Shown here: piece after piece, positions 50,778 to 63,400 of the stretch | Layout: each line of letters opens with the position of its first letter | Numbering within the stretch: the first letter of the stretch is position 1 | Source: Microcoleus vaginatus PCC 9802 | GTDB taxonomy: Bacteria; Cyanobacteriota; Cyanobacteriia; Cyanobacteriales; Microcoleaceae | Assembly (NCBI GenBank): GCA_022701275.1 | Contig: CP031740.1 | Span: forward strand, 4,537,001-4,601,000 | Reading direction: 5' to 3' | Length of the DNA stretch: 64,000 nucleotides | Notes under the pieces: generated by a model | Database searches by the model: none | The model's input: only the letters and a program-made list of their open reading frames with translations | Told to the model about the DNA's origin: nothing | Translations under genes and position numbers: made by a program

Positions 50778-51440
50778 TTAATAATTGATAAACCACACGG
50801 CATAATCATCTAATAACTGATTGTTTCGGGAGATTACATCAACTGATTCTAACTCTGATAAAGGCAACATAAACTTTTGGCGATCGCCGATGCGCTGCAC
50901 TTCCACAAATATGCCTTCTTCCTGAACCACCAAATCCTCCAACCGATTAATTGTGAATCTATCAGTATAAGAAGGTTGAGTTTTTTTGAGCCTTGCATAT
51001 TCTTTTTTACTGCCGGAACCCATTGTATATTCTTCTTCCCATTCAAACTCTTCAATGCCGGTAACGTGGCAGGGTAGTTGAATATTTTGCTTGATGTAAT
51101 CTAGATATTTGACTAAATTTTTTAGGTTGAAATCAATATTTTTAGACCCCAAAATCTTGCTAATTTTAGTTTCAAATTGCTTGATATTAAAGGGGATATT
51201 TTTCTCGATATGCGCTAACATTTCTGGATCGAACCCCGATCTCAATTCCGTAACTTCCGCCAGCAGGCGCTGGAAGTCGTTTAGCGGTTTCGGTCTTCTG
51301 CCTGCTACAATGGTTTCATCAAGCTGAACTGGAGGAAGTTCGGATTGTGAAGGAAGGGATTGGCTTTGATCGGGGCGATCGTCCACTTTAGACTTGTTAA
51401 CTTTAGACTTGTTAACTTTAGGCTGGTTAAGTTTAGGCAT
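50778..51440 (-). CDS. Conserved cyanobacterial protein of unknown function
   Basis: The 220-residue soluble protein has a Lys/Ser repeat at the start (NKSKVNKSKV), a low-complexity stretch, and then a conserved-looking part: LPCHVTGIEEFEWEEEY, ARLKKTQPSYTDRFTINRLE and LPLSELESVDVISRNNQLLD followed by DYAVWFINY. I recognise the second half as a cyanobacterial family but know no function. The first 60 residues are probably disordered. It is divergent from the DUF2301 gene. Confidence 0.8.
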   Translation of the reverse strand: MPKLNQPKVNKSKVNKSKVDDRPDQSQSLPSQSELPPVQLDETIVAGRRPKPLNDFQRLLAEVTELRSGFDPEMLAHIEKNIPFNIKQFETKISKILGSKNIDFNLKNLVKYLDYIKQNIQLPCHVTGIEEFEWEEEYTMGSGSKKEYARLKKTQPSYTDRFTINRLEDLVVQEEGIFVEVQRIGDRQKFMLPLSELESVDVISRNNQLLDDYAVWFINY

Positions 51441-51520
51441 CGCTCGGTCTCGCTGGCTCGGTTTATCAATAAAGTATATCTTGGCAGAAGTACATTCGTG
51501 TCTGATAGGAGGAAGCTATT

Positions 51521-52168
51521 ATGCAACTACTGAAATCGCCTGATGAATCGCCAGTCTATCAAGGACAATTCGGCGAATTTACGATTACTCAAAACGATCG
51601 CACGGGAGTGTTGATTTACCGCGCTGGATTGGGGGTAGCGGCGCTGTGTTTTGCGATCGGCACTACTCTGGTGTTGCAACAGGGCGACAACCCGATTGCA
51701 ATCCAAGCTGTAACGCCTGTTTTTGCTTGTTTCTGGATAGCTTTAGGCGTCAGCTTAGCAACTATTCACATTTACATGATTGCGCTGCACCGAACACTAC
51801 AGGTGTTTTGGGCGATCGGCGGCGCGGCAGCATTGTTTGTCGCCCTACAAAGCAGCCAACCTCTAGCTTTAGCAGTGTACGAACATCCCGCCACGTTGTG
51901 GGGAATTGGCTTTACTTTTGCCGCCTTAAATGGCATTTATTTTAAGGAAGCATTCTGCTTTAATCGCCTCGAAACTAAGTTTTTGACTCCGGGAGTTCCT
52001 CTCTTAATTTTAGGACATATTTTCGGCTTTTTATCAGCAGAAAATGAACAACTTTTGCTAGCCGTTTGGGCGACTTTGTTTATCATCTTTGCTGTACGCA
52101 AGTTTTTTCAACCGATGCCACAGGATATCGGGGATAAAAGCGTTTTTGAGTATCTGAAACACCAATAG
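51521..52168 (+). CDS. DUF2301 integral membrane protein
   Basis: The 215-residue protein has about six hydrophobic segments and the family part GIYFKEAFCFNRLETKFLTP followed by GVPLLILGHIFG. AGGAGG lies just upstream of the ATG. It is widespread in cyanobacteria, and no transport or enzyme role is established. The C-terminal KFFQPMPQDIGDKSVFEYL is cytoplasmic by the positive-inside rule. Confidence 0.85.
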   Translation: MQLLKSPDESPVYQGQFGEFTITQNDRTGVLIYRAGLGVAALCFAIGTTLVLQQGDNPIAIQAVTPVFACFWIALGVSLATIHIYMIALHRTLQVFWAIGGAAALFVALQSSQPLALAVYEHPATLWGIGFTFAALNGIYFKEAFCFNRLETKFLTPGVPLLILGHIFGFLSAENEQLLLAVWATLFIIFAVRKFFQPMPQDIGDKSVFEYLKHQ

Positions 52169-52212
52169 TATAGAAGAAGGAAGACGGCTCTTCTTCCTTC
52201 AACATCTGCTAT

Positions 52213-52896
52213 ATGAAATTTGCAACACTGCGAAAACTCCAAATCAAAATTAGTCTAATCCGCCGCCGAGAAATGTGGGCAGTTACCAGGGAAGGCTGGG
52301 TAATTGCTCTGATGGGATTAATAATAGCAATGCTCTTAATTCTCACAAATATCCATCCGTTTTTGGCGGTAAATGCGCCAATTAAAGCAGATATATTGGT
52401 TGTCGAAGGCTGGTTGCCCGATTATGCGATCGAAAGTGCGATCGCCGAATTCAAAAAAGGCGAATACAGCCAATTAATTACCACAGGAGTTCCTTTAAGT
52501 AAAGGCTACTATCTGGCTGAATATAAAAATTATGCCGAACTGACCGCCGCGACTTGTATTGCGCTAGGATTTGATAAAAACAAATTAGTAGCAGTACCAG
52601 CGGCGAATGTTTTGAAACACCGCACGGCTGCTTCTGCGATCGCACTTCGGGATTGGTTTTCTACTTCAGGTTTAAAAGTTAACTCAATTAATCTTTATTC
52701 CTTTGGCCCTCACGCCCGCAGAAGTTGGATTGTTTTCAAAGAAGTGCTGAATCCTGAGATTAAAGTCGGGATTATAGCGGCGGAACCGCAAGATTACAAC
52801 CCACAAGAATGGTGGAAATCGAGCGAAGGTTTTCGGACAGTAATCGGAGAAATTATTGCTTATATTTATGCCCGTTTTGTAGATTGGAAAACCTAG
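52213..52896 (+). CDS. ElyC/SanA/YdcF-family (DUF218-like) protein
   Basis: The 227-residue protein has a basic N-terminus, one membrane segment (WVIALMGLIIAMLLILTNIH) and an extracytoplasmic domain with ADILVVEGWLPDYAIESAIA, LITTGVPLSKGYYLAEYKNY and a C-terminal GPHARRSWIVF. This fits the DUF218 fold, whose E. coli members SanA and ElyC affect the envelope at the level of peptidoglycan. The usual second acidic motif is less clear, so the family member is divergent. It lies 44 bp after the DUF2301 gene on the same strand. Confidence 0.75.
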   Translation: MKFATLRKLQIKISLIRRREMWAVTREGWVIALMGLIIAMLLILTNIHPFLAVNAPIKADILVVEGWLPDYAIESAIAEFKKGEYSQLITTGVPLSKGYYLAEYKNYAELTAATCIALGFDKNKLVAVPAANVLKHRTAASAIALRDWFSTSGLKVNSINLYSFGPHARRSWIVFKEVLNPEIKVGIIAAEPQDYNPQEWWKSSEGFRTVIGEIIAYIYARFVDWKT

Positions 52897-52924
52897 CCAG
52901 TAATTATCAACCTCCCTCTTAATT

Positions 52925-52964
52925 CCCTTCGCGTTCTTAGCGCCTTCGCGGTTCGTAAAAAAAT
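52925..52964. repeat. Dispersed spacer repeat, copy 3
   Basis: CCCTTCGCGTTCTTAGCGCC followed by TTCGCGGTTCGTAAAAAAAT; compare 7704-7743 and 43397-43436. Confidence 0.6.
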
Positions 52965-53076
52965 ATTTGTATAGCAGTTGTAAATCTGTAGAAAGACAGG
53001 ACAAGGCAGTGCCCTTTCCTACCATAATCACACCAAAAATGATAAAATCCTTCTCAGATAAGTTGAGGGCAACTCG

Positions 53077-54228
53077 TTGTTAGAAGAACGCGCTTACTGG
53101 TTAGCCTGGTCGCAAATTAACGGTATCGGGCCGATTTTGTTGCAAAGATTGCACCATAATTTCAATAGTCTGGCAGAAGCTTGGGCGGCAAAACCAGTAG
53201 ATTTAATGCGAATCGAAGGGTTTGGGAAGCAGATAATTGAAACCATTGTGCAAGAACGCAGTAAACTCAATCCCCAAGAATTTATCGAAAAACATCTTAT
53301 AAAAAATCCCTGTTTTTGGACGCCCGCCGATCCAGATTATCCCCGCTTATTATTGGAAATTCCAAATCCGCCACCAGTGTTGTATTATCGTGGTTTAGTT
53401 GATGTAAAAGAGAATCAAGGAATTACGCCGACAGTGGCAATGGTTGGCACTCGCAGCCCTTCGGAATACGGCAGAAGGTGGAGTCGCAAAATTAGTACGG
53501 CTTTGGCTAGAAGCGGTTTTACTGTGGTTTCGGGATTGGCTGCGGGCATTGATACAGAGTCTCATACAGGCTGTTTGGAGGCGGGAGGAAGGACTTTTGC
53601 AGTAGTGGGGACGGGAGTAGATATTGTATATCCTAAACAAAATGAGAGGTTGTGCGATCGCATTTTGCAGCAGGGATTGGTAATTAGCGAATATCCCGCC
53701 GGCACTCAACCGAATAAAACTAATTTTCCGCGCCGAAACCGCATAATCGCTGCCTTAAGCCGCGCTACAATCGTGATAGAAGCTCCGCATAAATCGGGTG
53801 CTTTAATTACTGCTTATCAAGCGAATGATTTTTGCCGGGATGTGTATGTTTTGACGGGCAGATTGGATGATGAGCGTTCTTTTGGTTGTTTGGAATTGCT
53901 GAGTAAAGGTGCTCATCCGATTCTGCCAAATAGCGATCGAATGTTAAGCGAAGACAGGTTGTTGGAAATGCTCGGCGCTATGCCAAAATTGGATAGAGCC
54001 GAGCAGTTGTCGCTATTTCCCCCAAATCCGACGGTTGAGAAGCAAGGGCCGCCGTTGGAGCCGGAATTGGCTAAGGTGTTAAGTGCGATCGTATCTGGGC
54101 CTATTTCTTTTGATACAATTGTGGAAGCAGCGGGATTAGAAGCGGGAAGAGTTTCTAGTATACTTTTGCAGTTGGAATTGTTGGGATTAGTTTCGCAGTT
54201 ACCAGGAATGCGATATCAGCGGTGCTGA
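53077..54228 (+). CDS. dprA: DNA-processing protein DprA
   Basis: The 383-residue protein protects incoming single-stranded DNA and loads RecA during natural transformation. It starts at a TTG with GAGG eight bases upstream. The order is an N-terminal SAM-like region (INGIGPILLQRL), the Rossmann-type core (AMVGTRSPSEYGRRWSRKI; VVSGLAAGIDTESHTG; PAGTQPNKTNFPRRNRIIAA) and a C-terminal winged helix (about residues 320-380, LSAIVSGPISFDTIVEAAGL). All family parts are present, so the strain may be naturally competent. Confidence 0.96.
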   Translation: MLEERAYWLAWSQINGIGPILLQRLHHNFNSLAEAWAAKPVDLMRIEGFGKQIIETIVQERSKLNPQEFIEKHLIKNPCFWTPADPDYPRLLLEIPNPPPVLYYRGLVDVKENQGITPTVAMVGTRSPSEYGRRWSRKISTALARSGFTVVSGLAAGIDTESHTGCLEAGGRTFAVVGTGVDIVYPKQNERLCDRILQQGLVISEYPAGTQPNKTNFPRRNRIIAALSRATIVIEAPHKSGALITAYQANDFCRDVYVLTGRLDDERSFGCLELLSKGAHPILPNSDRMLSEDRLLEMLGAMPKLDRAEQLSLFPPNPTVEKQGPPLEPELAKVLSAIVSGPISFDTIVEAAGLEAGRVSSILLQLELLGLVSQLPGMRYQRC

Positions 54229-54303
54229 TTTGTAAGTAATACGGTTTAGGCCATTGGTGTCAACTTAAGTCTAAAACCCTCTTTATCTCTCGTTTACCGC
54301 CGA

Positions 54304-54395
54304 GGCCAGATCCCCCTAAATCCCCCTTAAGAAGGGGGACTTTGAGAAGATTCTTGTCCCCCCCTTTTTAAGGGGGGTTAGGGGGGATCAAGGCC
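54304..54395. repeat. MITE-like palindrome
   Basis: GGCCAGATCCCCCTAAATCC at the left end is mirrored by TTAGGGGGGATCAAGGCC at the right end, with inner CCCCCTT/AAGGGGG arms. This GATCCCCCTAA-type element of about 90 bp is widely dispersed in cyanobacterial genomes. It carries no gene. Confidence 0.8.
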
Positions 54396-54489
54396 TTGAT
54401 AGTCAGCGGTTGAAACCGCATATATACAAACGAAGTCAGTCTCTAAGAGACTGAAGAATAATAAGGACTAAAGTCCTCATTACGAACCT

Positions 54490-57400
54490 TTAAATCAATC
54501 CGAAATTGACCGCACTAATACTGCTAGCAGAAACACCATTGAGAGAAGCTAAAATCTCCCCTGTTTGTGCCAACCGGATTAAAGTTGCACCGCTATCTTG
54601 ACTAATCGTCAATTGCGAGAAACTCAACCCGTTACCCAATACTAACAAATCTTTACCGACTTCAAAATCAGTAATCGTATCAGTACCGGAATTCGTAGAG
54701 AGTAGGAATTTATCTACTCCCATTCCTCCTATTAAACTATCACTTCCCAAACCGCCATTCAACAAATCATCTCCCTTACCTCCGTAAAGAATATCATTAC
54801 CATCATCGCCATTCAAAATGTCAGCACCGCGACCGGCAAACAAGGCATCATCACCGCTACTTCCCAAGATTGTATCGCTACCTTTGCCACCGAAAATAGT
54901 GTCATTCCCCAGAACTCCATCGAGGGAATCATTGCCCCTCATCCCCATCAACACATTATTCGCGCTGTCGCCAGTCAGGATATCGTCGCCATTTGTACCG
55001 AGAATTGAATTGGGAGAATTGCTGCCCAAATCTGCATCACCGCTGACAACAGGAGTTGCAATCCCAGCCGGCAATATTACAGCTTCAATTCTGCTATCTA
55101 AAGCAGTACCAGTATTGTCAGCAACTACCTGGGAAATTGGTTTATTTCCGGTACCAACTTCTTTGAAGTCTTGAGTGGTTGGGCCCAAGGCTACTTGTTG
55201 GAGGCGCGCAAGTGATTCAGGAATTGATGTTGCTGTTGGGTTGGAGACAGCCGCATCAATGCGTTGATTTACTGTTGCCATTACTGTCGCAGCTTGCGAG
55301 GTAATTTGGCTGACAGTTTGAATGTTGAAACTGGGGTCTATTTGCTGAATTTTAGTGGCAGCTTGCTGAATGATTGGTTCTAAAGCGGCTGCATTGCTGA
55401 GATTTAAGACTGTACCCGATTGAATTTGATTGGTAATTGAACTGACAACAGCCTTGACAATATCGCTATTGGCTGCACTGGAAGCACCGTCAATCAAAGC
55501 GCTGGTTTGAGTGATGAAGTTTTGGACTTTCACCATTTCTGCTAAGACTTGGACGCCACCAGGTTGGTTGTTATTGGTGGCTTCTATTGGATCTAAGCTA
55601 GTCAGGTCAACTTCAGCGGGGAGTCCAAGGGCAGCTTTGACTAAAGATTGGGCTTCTTCTGGTTCAATTCCTTTGTCGATTAAGTCGGCGACTAAGGTGG
55701 TTAGGAGGGTGACTACACTCGCATCTGGGGGTGCGGTGACGGGTGTTTCTAGGGGTAATCCGGTGGCGGTGTCAGTGCCTCCAATCGCAACTAGATTGCC
55801 TTCTGATGGGTCGATTTCTCCGTTTTTGTTGGTGTCGAAAGTCTCGAAGGGGATGTTGAGATTGAATTTACCGCCTGTGTCGGTTGTGGTGGATGGTTCG
55901 TTGGTGTCAAGGACGGCGTTTTTGTTGGCGTCGAGGAAGACAGTTGCACCGTCTATGTAGCCGTCGATTACCCAGCGATCGGTTCCGGGGTAAGTTGTTA
56001 CCGTGAAAATCTGTTCGCTACTAGCACCGTAAGAGTCTGTAGCGATTAACTTTGCCCGAAAAGGTTGCGCGCCGGTTGGGGGAGTTCCGATGAACCGGAT
56101 CTCGTTTGTCGGGGAGTCAAATTCAAGTCCGAGCCAGCTAGAGTATGGGTAGCTGTACAAAGGACTGCCATCAAGTAGAGTTAACTGGTAGGAAATCTGG
56201 TCGCCGTCGGGGTCAGTATATACATCCTTGATGGCTTGGTTAAACTCACTGTACCTCCCACCTAAACTAATCTTCTCTTCTGGCGGGCGATTGCCAACTG
56301 TAAAACTGCCTTCTGTGGCAAACTCTGAACCCGCCCAAGCAGCATCGATCGCTTGTACGCTCCAATAATATGTCCCTGGAGGCAAGTCTTTGAGTTGCCA
56401 TTGAGTGTTTTGATTGACATTCCCCAACCCAACAACTTGCCGAGTTCCATTGTTCAAAGACATGGGGGGAAGAATATCTATGCCCCCTTCCGTAGTGCCA
56501 ACTCGCAGGTTGTAGCTTAAACCGGGACTTGGAGTTTGAGCATCTGTTGCTGGGTTCCAATTAAAAGTAACATTTTGACCGTCTGGCTGGGCCGATAGCC
56601 CTGTGGGTGCGGTGGGTGGAGTGTTCGCGATCGCAGTATTGCTGCGGTACACTTGGTTGCCCAGCAAAATATCCAATTTGCCGTCACTGTCGTAGTCTCC
56701 CCAAGATCCCTGACCGTCACCAGTCACTCCAGCACTGGTATCTTCGCTAAAGCCGGTGCCAGTGTTGCGGTACACTTTGCTGTCGAGCAAGATATCGAAT
56801 TTGCCATCGTTGTCGTAGTCTCCCCAAGCTGCGGAACTACCACCGGGCAAGGCGGCAGTCGTGTCTTCGCTAAAGCCACTGCCTGTGTTCCGGTAAACTT
56901 TAGTGATGTTGCCAGAATCTGAATTACCCGCCAGCAAGATATCCAAATCGCCATCATTGTCATAGTCTCCCCAAGCAGCCGAACCATTAGAAACACCGGG
57001 CAAAGCGAAAGCTTCGCTAAAGCCGCTGCCAGTATTGCCAAACACCTTAGCTATTTTGCCTGAAACACTATCGCCCGTTAGCAGGATATCGAGTTTGCCA
57101 TCCTTGTTATAGTCCCCCCAAGCAGCCGAACCGTTGAGAACACCGGGGAGTTGGGTAGTAATATCTGCCGTCAAAACAATATCGCTCTTGCCAGTATTGC
57201 GATACAGTAAGCTTGCGTTTTCCAGCGTACTAAACGTACCGTCTGCATTTTCAGTCGTGATACTTTGTTGGGTGGCTTTCAGGATATCCAGTTTGCCGTC
57301 ATTGTTGTAGTCTCCCCATGCTGGCGAACTACTATTATTGGGACTTATGTACTCGATCGTAGATCCATTCCAGCCATCGCCATTGTTGCCGAACAATTTG

Positions 57401-60400
57401 AGACTGGATGGTGTTCCGTATTTGCCTCCGTTTGTTTGCAAGAGAAAATCTAGCTGGCTGTCGTTGTTGTAATCTCCCCAAGATGCAGCAGAAGCTGACT
57501 CCCAACTTGGGTCGCCGCTTTCAGCGGTAAAGGTACTGCCACTATTGCGGTACAGCCAAGTACCAGTGAAGTCAAAAGAGCTACCGAAGCTGCTAAGTGG
57601 CTTAGGGCGGCCCGACGCGATAAAATCCAGTTTCCCATCACCGCTGTAGTCTCCCCAACCGCTAATCGCTCCGCCGTTGAAATCATTAGAGATTTCCGTA
57701 TTGATTTTGTTGAAAGTGTAACTGCGTTCGAGATTAGTCACGCTGACATCTTGAGGATCGAAACCTGAGTACCGGGCACTGCCAAAAGAACTGCCACTGT
57801 CCGCAGATTCGTTGCTTATAGCCTCTCCAAGAATAATTTTGTAGGGACGATCGCCATCAGATTGATTATCGTTAATACCCTTGATTGTGACAGTCTGAGC
57901 TATATCCCAATTATCAGGAGTGAACTTCAGCGTCGATACAGAAACAGTTCCTTCTGCTGGGTTGTCACTGCTGACTGGGATGACAACATCAGCCATAGGT
58001 TGCTGAGTCAACACAACACTGAAATTAGCAGTGTCGCCTGCTTCTGTTGTAATCAACTCGTTTGTTGGGCCAACGACAATCTGAGGATATTGATTGTAGG
58101 GATCGGCATAAACGAACATATTGGTGAGACTGACATCAGAGGCATCTAGACCTGAGTATTTGCTGTCAGTGCTGATGGCAGGGGCGGTAACGATCGTGTA
58201 AGGTCGGTTAGCAGCAGCAGAGAAAGTACCACCCTCTCCTTTTACCGTTACCTCCTGGGGAATATTCCAGTTGTCAGGTGTAAAGGTAACTCCTGGAGTA
58301 GAGAGGCTACCTTCTGTGGGATTTTGAGGAGAAACGTTCAAACCGATCGTAACAGGAGCCGTCGGCTTGCTATTCAGTGCGAGGGTAAATTTGGCTTTGC
58401 CACCTGTTTTAGTGGTGATTAATCCGTTGGTGGGGGAGACGGTGATGCCTGGGTTAGCAGCAGTGTCAGAATCCAAATCTGAAGAACTCTCCTCAGATGG
58501 CGGTATGGTGTTACCCCTGTTAACAACAGTGGCATCCGGTGCGTTAAGGCCGTTGTAGCCACTATCCGCACTGACAGCAGGGGCACTCACAATCTGATAA
58601 GTCTGATCGCCGTCAAATACTCGATCGTCCACACCCGTTATCGTAATCGGCTGCCACTGATTCCAATTAACAGAATTGAAGGTAATCGATTCGGTTGAAA
58701 TTACTCCCTCTGCCTCATTGCTGCTACGCAAATCAATTCTCACATCTGCAGTCGGTTGCCTGGTGAGTTTGATGGTGAAAGTGTCTGTGCCACCTGCTTC
58801 TGTAGTTACTAATCCCGATGCCGGACTAATAACAATGCCAGGGCTTCCAAGTATTGGTTCTACTACAGTGCCACCACCGCCGGGTTCTACTACAGTGCCA
58901 CCACCGCCGGGTTGTGCTACAGTGCCACCACCGCCGGGTTGTGCTACAGTGCCACCACCGCCGGGTTGTGCTACAGTGCCACCACCGCCGGGTTCTACAG
59001 TGCCACCACCGCCGGGTTCTACAGTGCCACCACCGCCGGGTTGTGCTACAGTGCCACCACCGCCGGGTTGTGCTACAGTGCCACCACCGCCGGGTTGTGC
59101 TACAGTGCCACCACCGCCGGGTTCTACAGTGCCACCACCGCCGGGTTCTACAGTGCCACCACCGCCGGGTTCTACAGTGCCACCACCGCCGGGTTCTACA
59201 GTGCCACCACCGCCGGGTTCTGGTGCTAAATCGTTATCCGCGATCGCCACTGTCACCCCTGGAACCACAATCCCACTATTATACTTAGCATCCGTGCTAG
59301 TCACAGTGTGAGTGATGTTAGCGCTCTGCGCCCCTTCCACAACCGTATCGTCAACAGCTTTTACCGTAACGGTTTGAGCCTGATCCCAATTATCTGGCGT
59401 GAAAGTCAGAGGCGCGATCGTCTCAATCTGATTACCTGTTGTGAGAGTGATAGTTACAGGGGCGCTCGGCTGGGATTTGAGCACCGCACTGTAAGTACCA
59501 TTTGCACCGCCTTCTGTAGCAGTTGTTGCCGTGGGAGTAATAGAAATACCAGCGGTATCATCGTCTTTATTGGTAAGGCTAACATCCGCTACATCTCGGT
59601 TGCTGTAATCTCCATCTGTGCTAACAGTAGTCCCCGTGACAACTTTGTAGCCCATATCGCCGTCAGCAAGGCTATCATCAACCCCAGTTACTGTCACCTG
59701 TTGCGGTGCACTCCAGTTAGTCGGAGTGAAAGTTAGGGTATTAGGAGAAACTGTTCCCTCGGCAACATTATCCGTGTTCAAACCGATAGTAACATTAGCA
59801 GTCGGCTGAGTATTCAGAACCACAGTAAAGTTAGCACTAGAGCCAGCTTCGCCCGTAGTTAATCCCGCAGTTGGATTCACCGTAACTCCCGGAGTTTCAT
59901 TGTCACTGTTGGTGACTGTGACATCATCAGGATTGAGGTTATTGAAATCAGGATCGGTACTCACAGCAACAGCCGTGACAATTTTGTAAGGTTGATCGCC
60001 ATCAACTAGCAAATCGTCAACACCTGTCACCGTTACTTTTTGGGGCTCATTGTAGTTAGCGGGAGTGAAAGTTAAGCTATTAGTTGAAACGGTTCCTTCG
60101 GCAACCTTGTCACTGCTCAAACCGATCGTAACGTTAGCAGTTGGTTGAGCATCAAGTTTGACAGTAAAATCTGCCTGGCCACCAACTTCACTTGTAGTTA
60201 ATGCTGTTGGGTTAATAGTAAAGCCAGCCGTATCATCATTACTGATAGTTGTGGTAGCAGTAGCAGTGGTAATTGTCGGTGTAGAATCTAATTTCGAGGG
60301 ATTGGACAGCGTAACCTCAAGGGTTTCATTAGCTTCGATCGCTGCATCGCCTAAAACGTCCAGAGTAATGGTTTTCGATGTCTCGCCCGCTGCAAAATTA

Positions 60401-63400
60401 ATCGTACCAGTCGCAGCAGTTGCACCGGATGTGCCACCGATGTTTTTGTAGTCGCTGACGTTGCTAGCAGAACCTGCGATCGCATAATCTACTGTGCTCG
60501 CCAACTCAGTGCAACCGCTGCGGGTAACAGTAAAAGTGGCAGCAGTTGTGCCGGAGTTGCCTTCAGTAACGGTTGCAACACCAGCAGTAACCGCGTAGTC
60601 GATCGGATTAAGCAGAATTGTCACCTTGCTAGCACCCGATCCGATGCGATCGCCTGGCCCTGAGATCACTCTGTTAAATCCGGCGTAAATCTCGGAATTG
60701 ACGGGCCCCGTAGCATCAACTTGACCGTTGAGGGCGTAAAGATACGGCGAATTCAAGCTATTGTTTAGCCCGTTTTTGTTATCCCACCCAAGTTGTTCGT
60801 TGCTGACTTCTAACTCGACACTCGAAGCGTTAGTCACAAAGTTAGGCAAATTTCCTGGGGTAAGTTCTCCGCCAGGAGGTGTATTATAGTCATTGCCGAA
60901 AACGCTCATATTGCCGTTAACAATGTTCATCTCGGCATCGCGGCTTTGAGTGCTGCCATCCCCTCCATAGCCATCGTTTGACCCAGAGTCGCCCAGATTT
61001 ACCGTCCATCCTGACGGGGTTTGGTCGTATTCAACGATGAATTTGGCTTTCTTGATCTTGCCGTCAAAATTTATTTTTGCTACGGCTTCTAACCAACTGT
61101 CTGCGTTGGAGTCGGTAGGGGTATTTACTAGAGAAATAAACGGGTTTGGCCCACCAGTAATTGTGCCTGTTTTGAGGTCTATTTGGTACGGACTCAGGGT
61201 TGATGTACCAACCGGTGGTGGCGGTGGCGGTGGCGCTACATCGTTATCAGTAATCGCCACTGTCACCCCTGGAACCACAATCCCGTTATAATTCGTATCA
61301 GCGCTACTCACAATGTGAGTAAGATTAGCGCTGTGCGCGCCTTCCACACTCGTATCATTAACCGCTTTCACCGTAACGGTTTGAGGGTCATCCCAGTTAT
61401 CCGCAGTGAAAGTCAGAGGGGCGATCGCCTCTATCTGATCACCTGTTGTGAGAGTGATAGTTACAGGGTCGCTCGGCTGCGATTTCAGCACCACACTGTA
61501 GGTACCATTCGTACCGGCTTCTGTAGCAGTTGTTTCCGTAGGAGTAATAGAAACACCAGCCGTATCATCATTACTGATAGTTGTGGTAGCACTAGCAGTG
61601 GTAATTGTCGGTGTAGAATCTAATACCGAGGGATTGGAGAGCGTAACCTCAAGGGTTTCATTGGTTTCGATCGCACTGTCGCCTAAAACATCAAGAGTAA
61701 TGGTTTTCGATGTCTCGCCCGCTGCAAAATTAATCGTACCAGTCGCAGCAGTTGCACCGGATGTGCCACCGATGTTTTTGTAGTCGCTGACGTTGCTAGC
61801 AGAACCTGCGATCGCATAATCTACTGTGCTCGCCAACTCAGTGCAACCGCTGCGGGTAACAGTAAAAGTGGCAGCAGTTGTGCCGGAGTTGCCTTCAGTA
61901 ACGGTTGCAACACCAGCAGTAACCGCGTAGTCGATCGGATTAAGCAGAATTGTCACCTTGCTAGCACCCGATCCGATGCGATCGCCTGGCCCTGAGATCA
62001 CTCTGTTAAATCCGGCGTAAATCTCGGAATTGACGGGCCCCGTAGCATCAACTTGACCGTTGAGGGCGTAAAGATACGGCGAATTCAAGCTATTGTTTAG
62101 CCCGTTTTTGTTATCCCACCCAAGTTGTTCGTTGCTGACTTCTAACTCGACACTCGAAGCGTTAGTCACAAAGTTAGGCAAATTTCCTGGGGTAAGTTCT
62201 CCGCCAGGAGGTGTATTATAGTCATTGCCGAAAACGCTCATATTGCCGTTAACAATGTTCATCTCGGCATCGCGGCTTTGAGTGCTGCCATCCCCTCCAT
62301 AGCCATCGTTTGACCCAGAGTCGCCCAGATTTACCGTCCATCCTGACGGGGTTTGGTCGTATTCAACGATGAATTTGGCTTTCTTGATCTTGCCGTCAAA
62401 ATTTATTTTTGCTACGGCTTCTAACCAACTGTCTGCGTTGGAGTCGGTAGGGGTATTTACTAGAGAAATAAACGGGTTTTCCCCACCGGTAATTTCGCCT
62501 GTTTTGAGGTCTATTTGGTACGGACTCAGGGTTGAAGGTTGACCGTTAGCAGCAATAGTTAGTGTGGTTTGTTTGGTAGTACCGGCAACGCCACCGGTGA
62601 TTGTGCCAAAGTTGAAGATTGCGGTTTCGGCATTTTCAACTAGGTTGTCGGGTTTGATAGTAAATGCAACATTCTGGGTGAGTGCGTCACCTGTGGCACC
62701 TGCGGGGAATGTAATGGATGTCGGCGAAAAGGTGTAGTCTGAATTTTCGGTGGCTGTGCTACTGGGGTCGATGACAATTGGCACTGTCACGTCAGCGTCA
62801 GGAGTGGCGCTGATAGTAACGGGAATATTGACTACTGTATCGGCAGTTCCTTCAGTGCCACTGTAAGTTGCAGCCCCGAAATTTACCGCCGGGGTTGTAT
62901 TAAGCAGAATCGAGGTATTTTGAGAGTCAAAGTTCGCCGTAGCTAAATCGGATAAGCCATCTTTGTTAAAATCGCCTACAACAATACCTTGGGGACTGTC
63001 TCCCACAACAAAATTAGTGGCAGTGCCAAAGCTGCCATCGCCACTTCCAAACAAGACGGAGACATCGCCCGATGAATTGTTGGCTGTAGCTAAATCAATT
63101 TTTCCATCGGCATTGAAGTCACCACTAGCAATAGCAAGGGGTTGTGTTCCAACGCCAAAGTTGGTAGCTGCACTAAAGCTTCCTGTGCCAGTTCCTAACA
63201 GTATTGATACGTTGTTTGACCCACCTTCATTACTCGTTGCTAAGTCAGGATTATTGTCTCCGTTAAAGTCTCCTAAAGCAATGTAATTAGGGCTATTTCC
63301 AACAGTAAAGTTAGCGGCGGCGCCGAAAGTGCCATCAGCATTCTGCAACACGATGGATACGTCGCTAGAACCCGAGTTCGCTGTCGCAAAGTCTGACTTG

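Noticed and set aside
58676-59311. Plus-strand Pro-rich protein (TVPPPPGCA repeats)
   Set aside because: It is the reverse of the PGGGGTV minisatellite inside the giant minus-strand gene and has no ribosome site or flanking coding signal.
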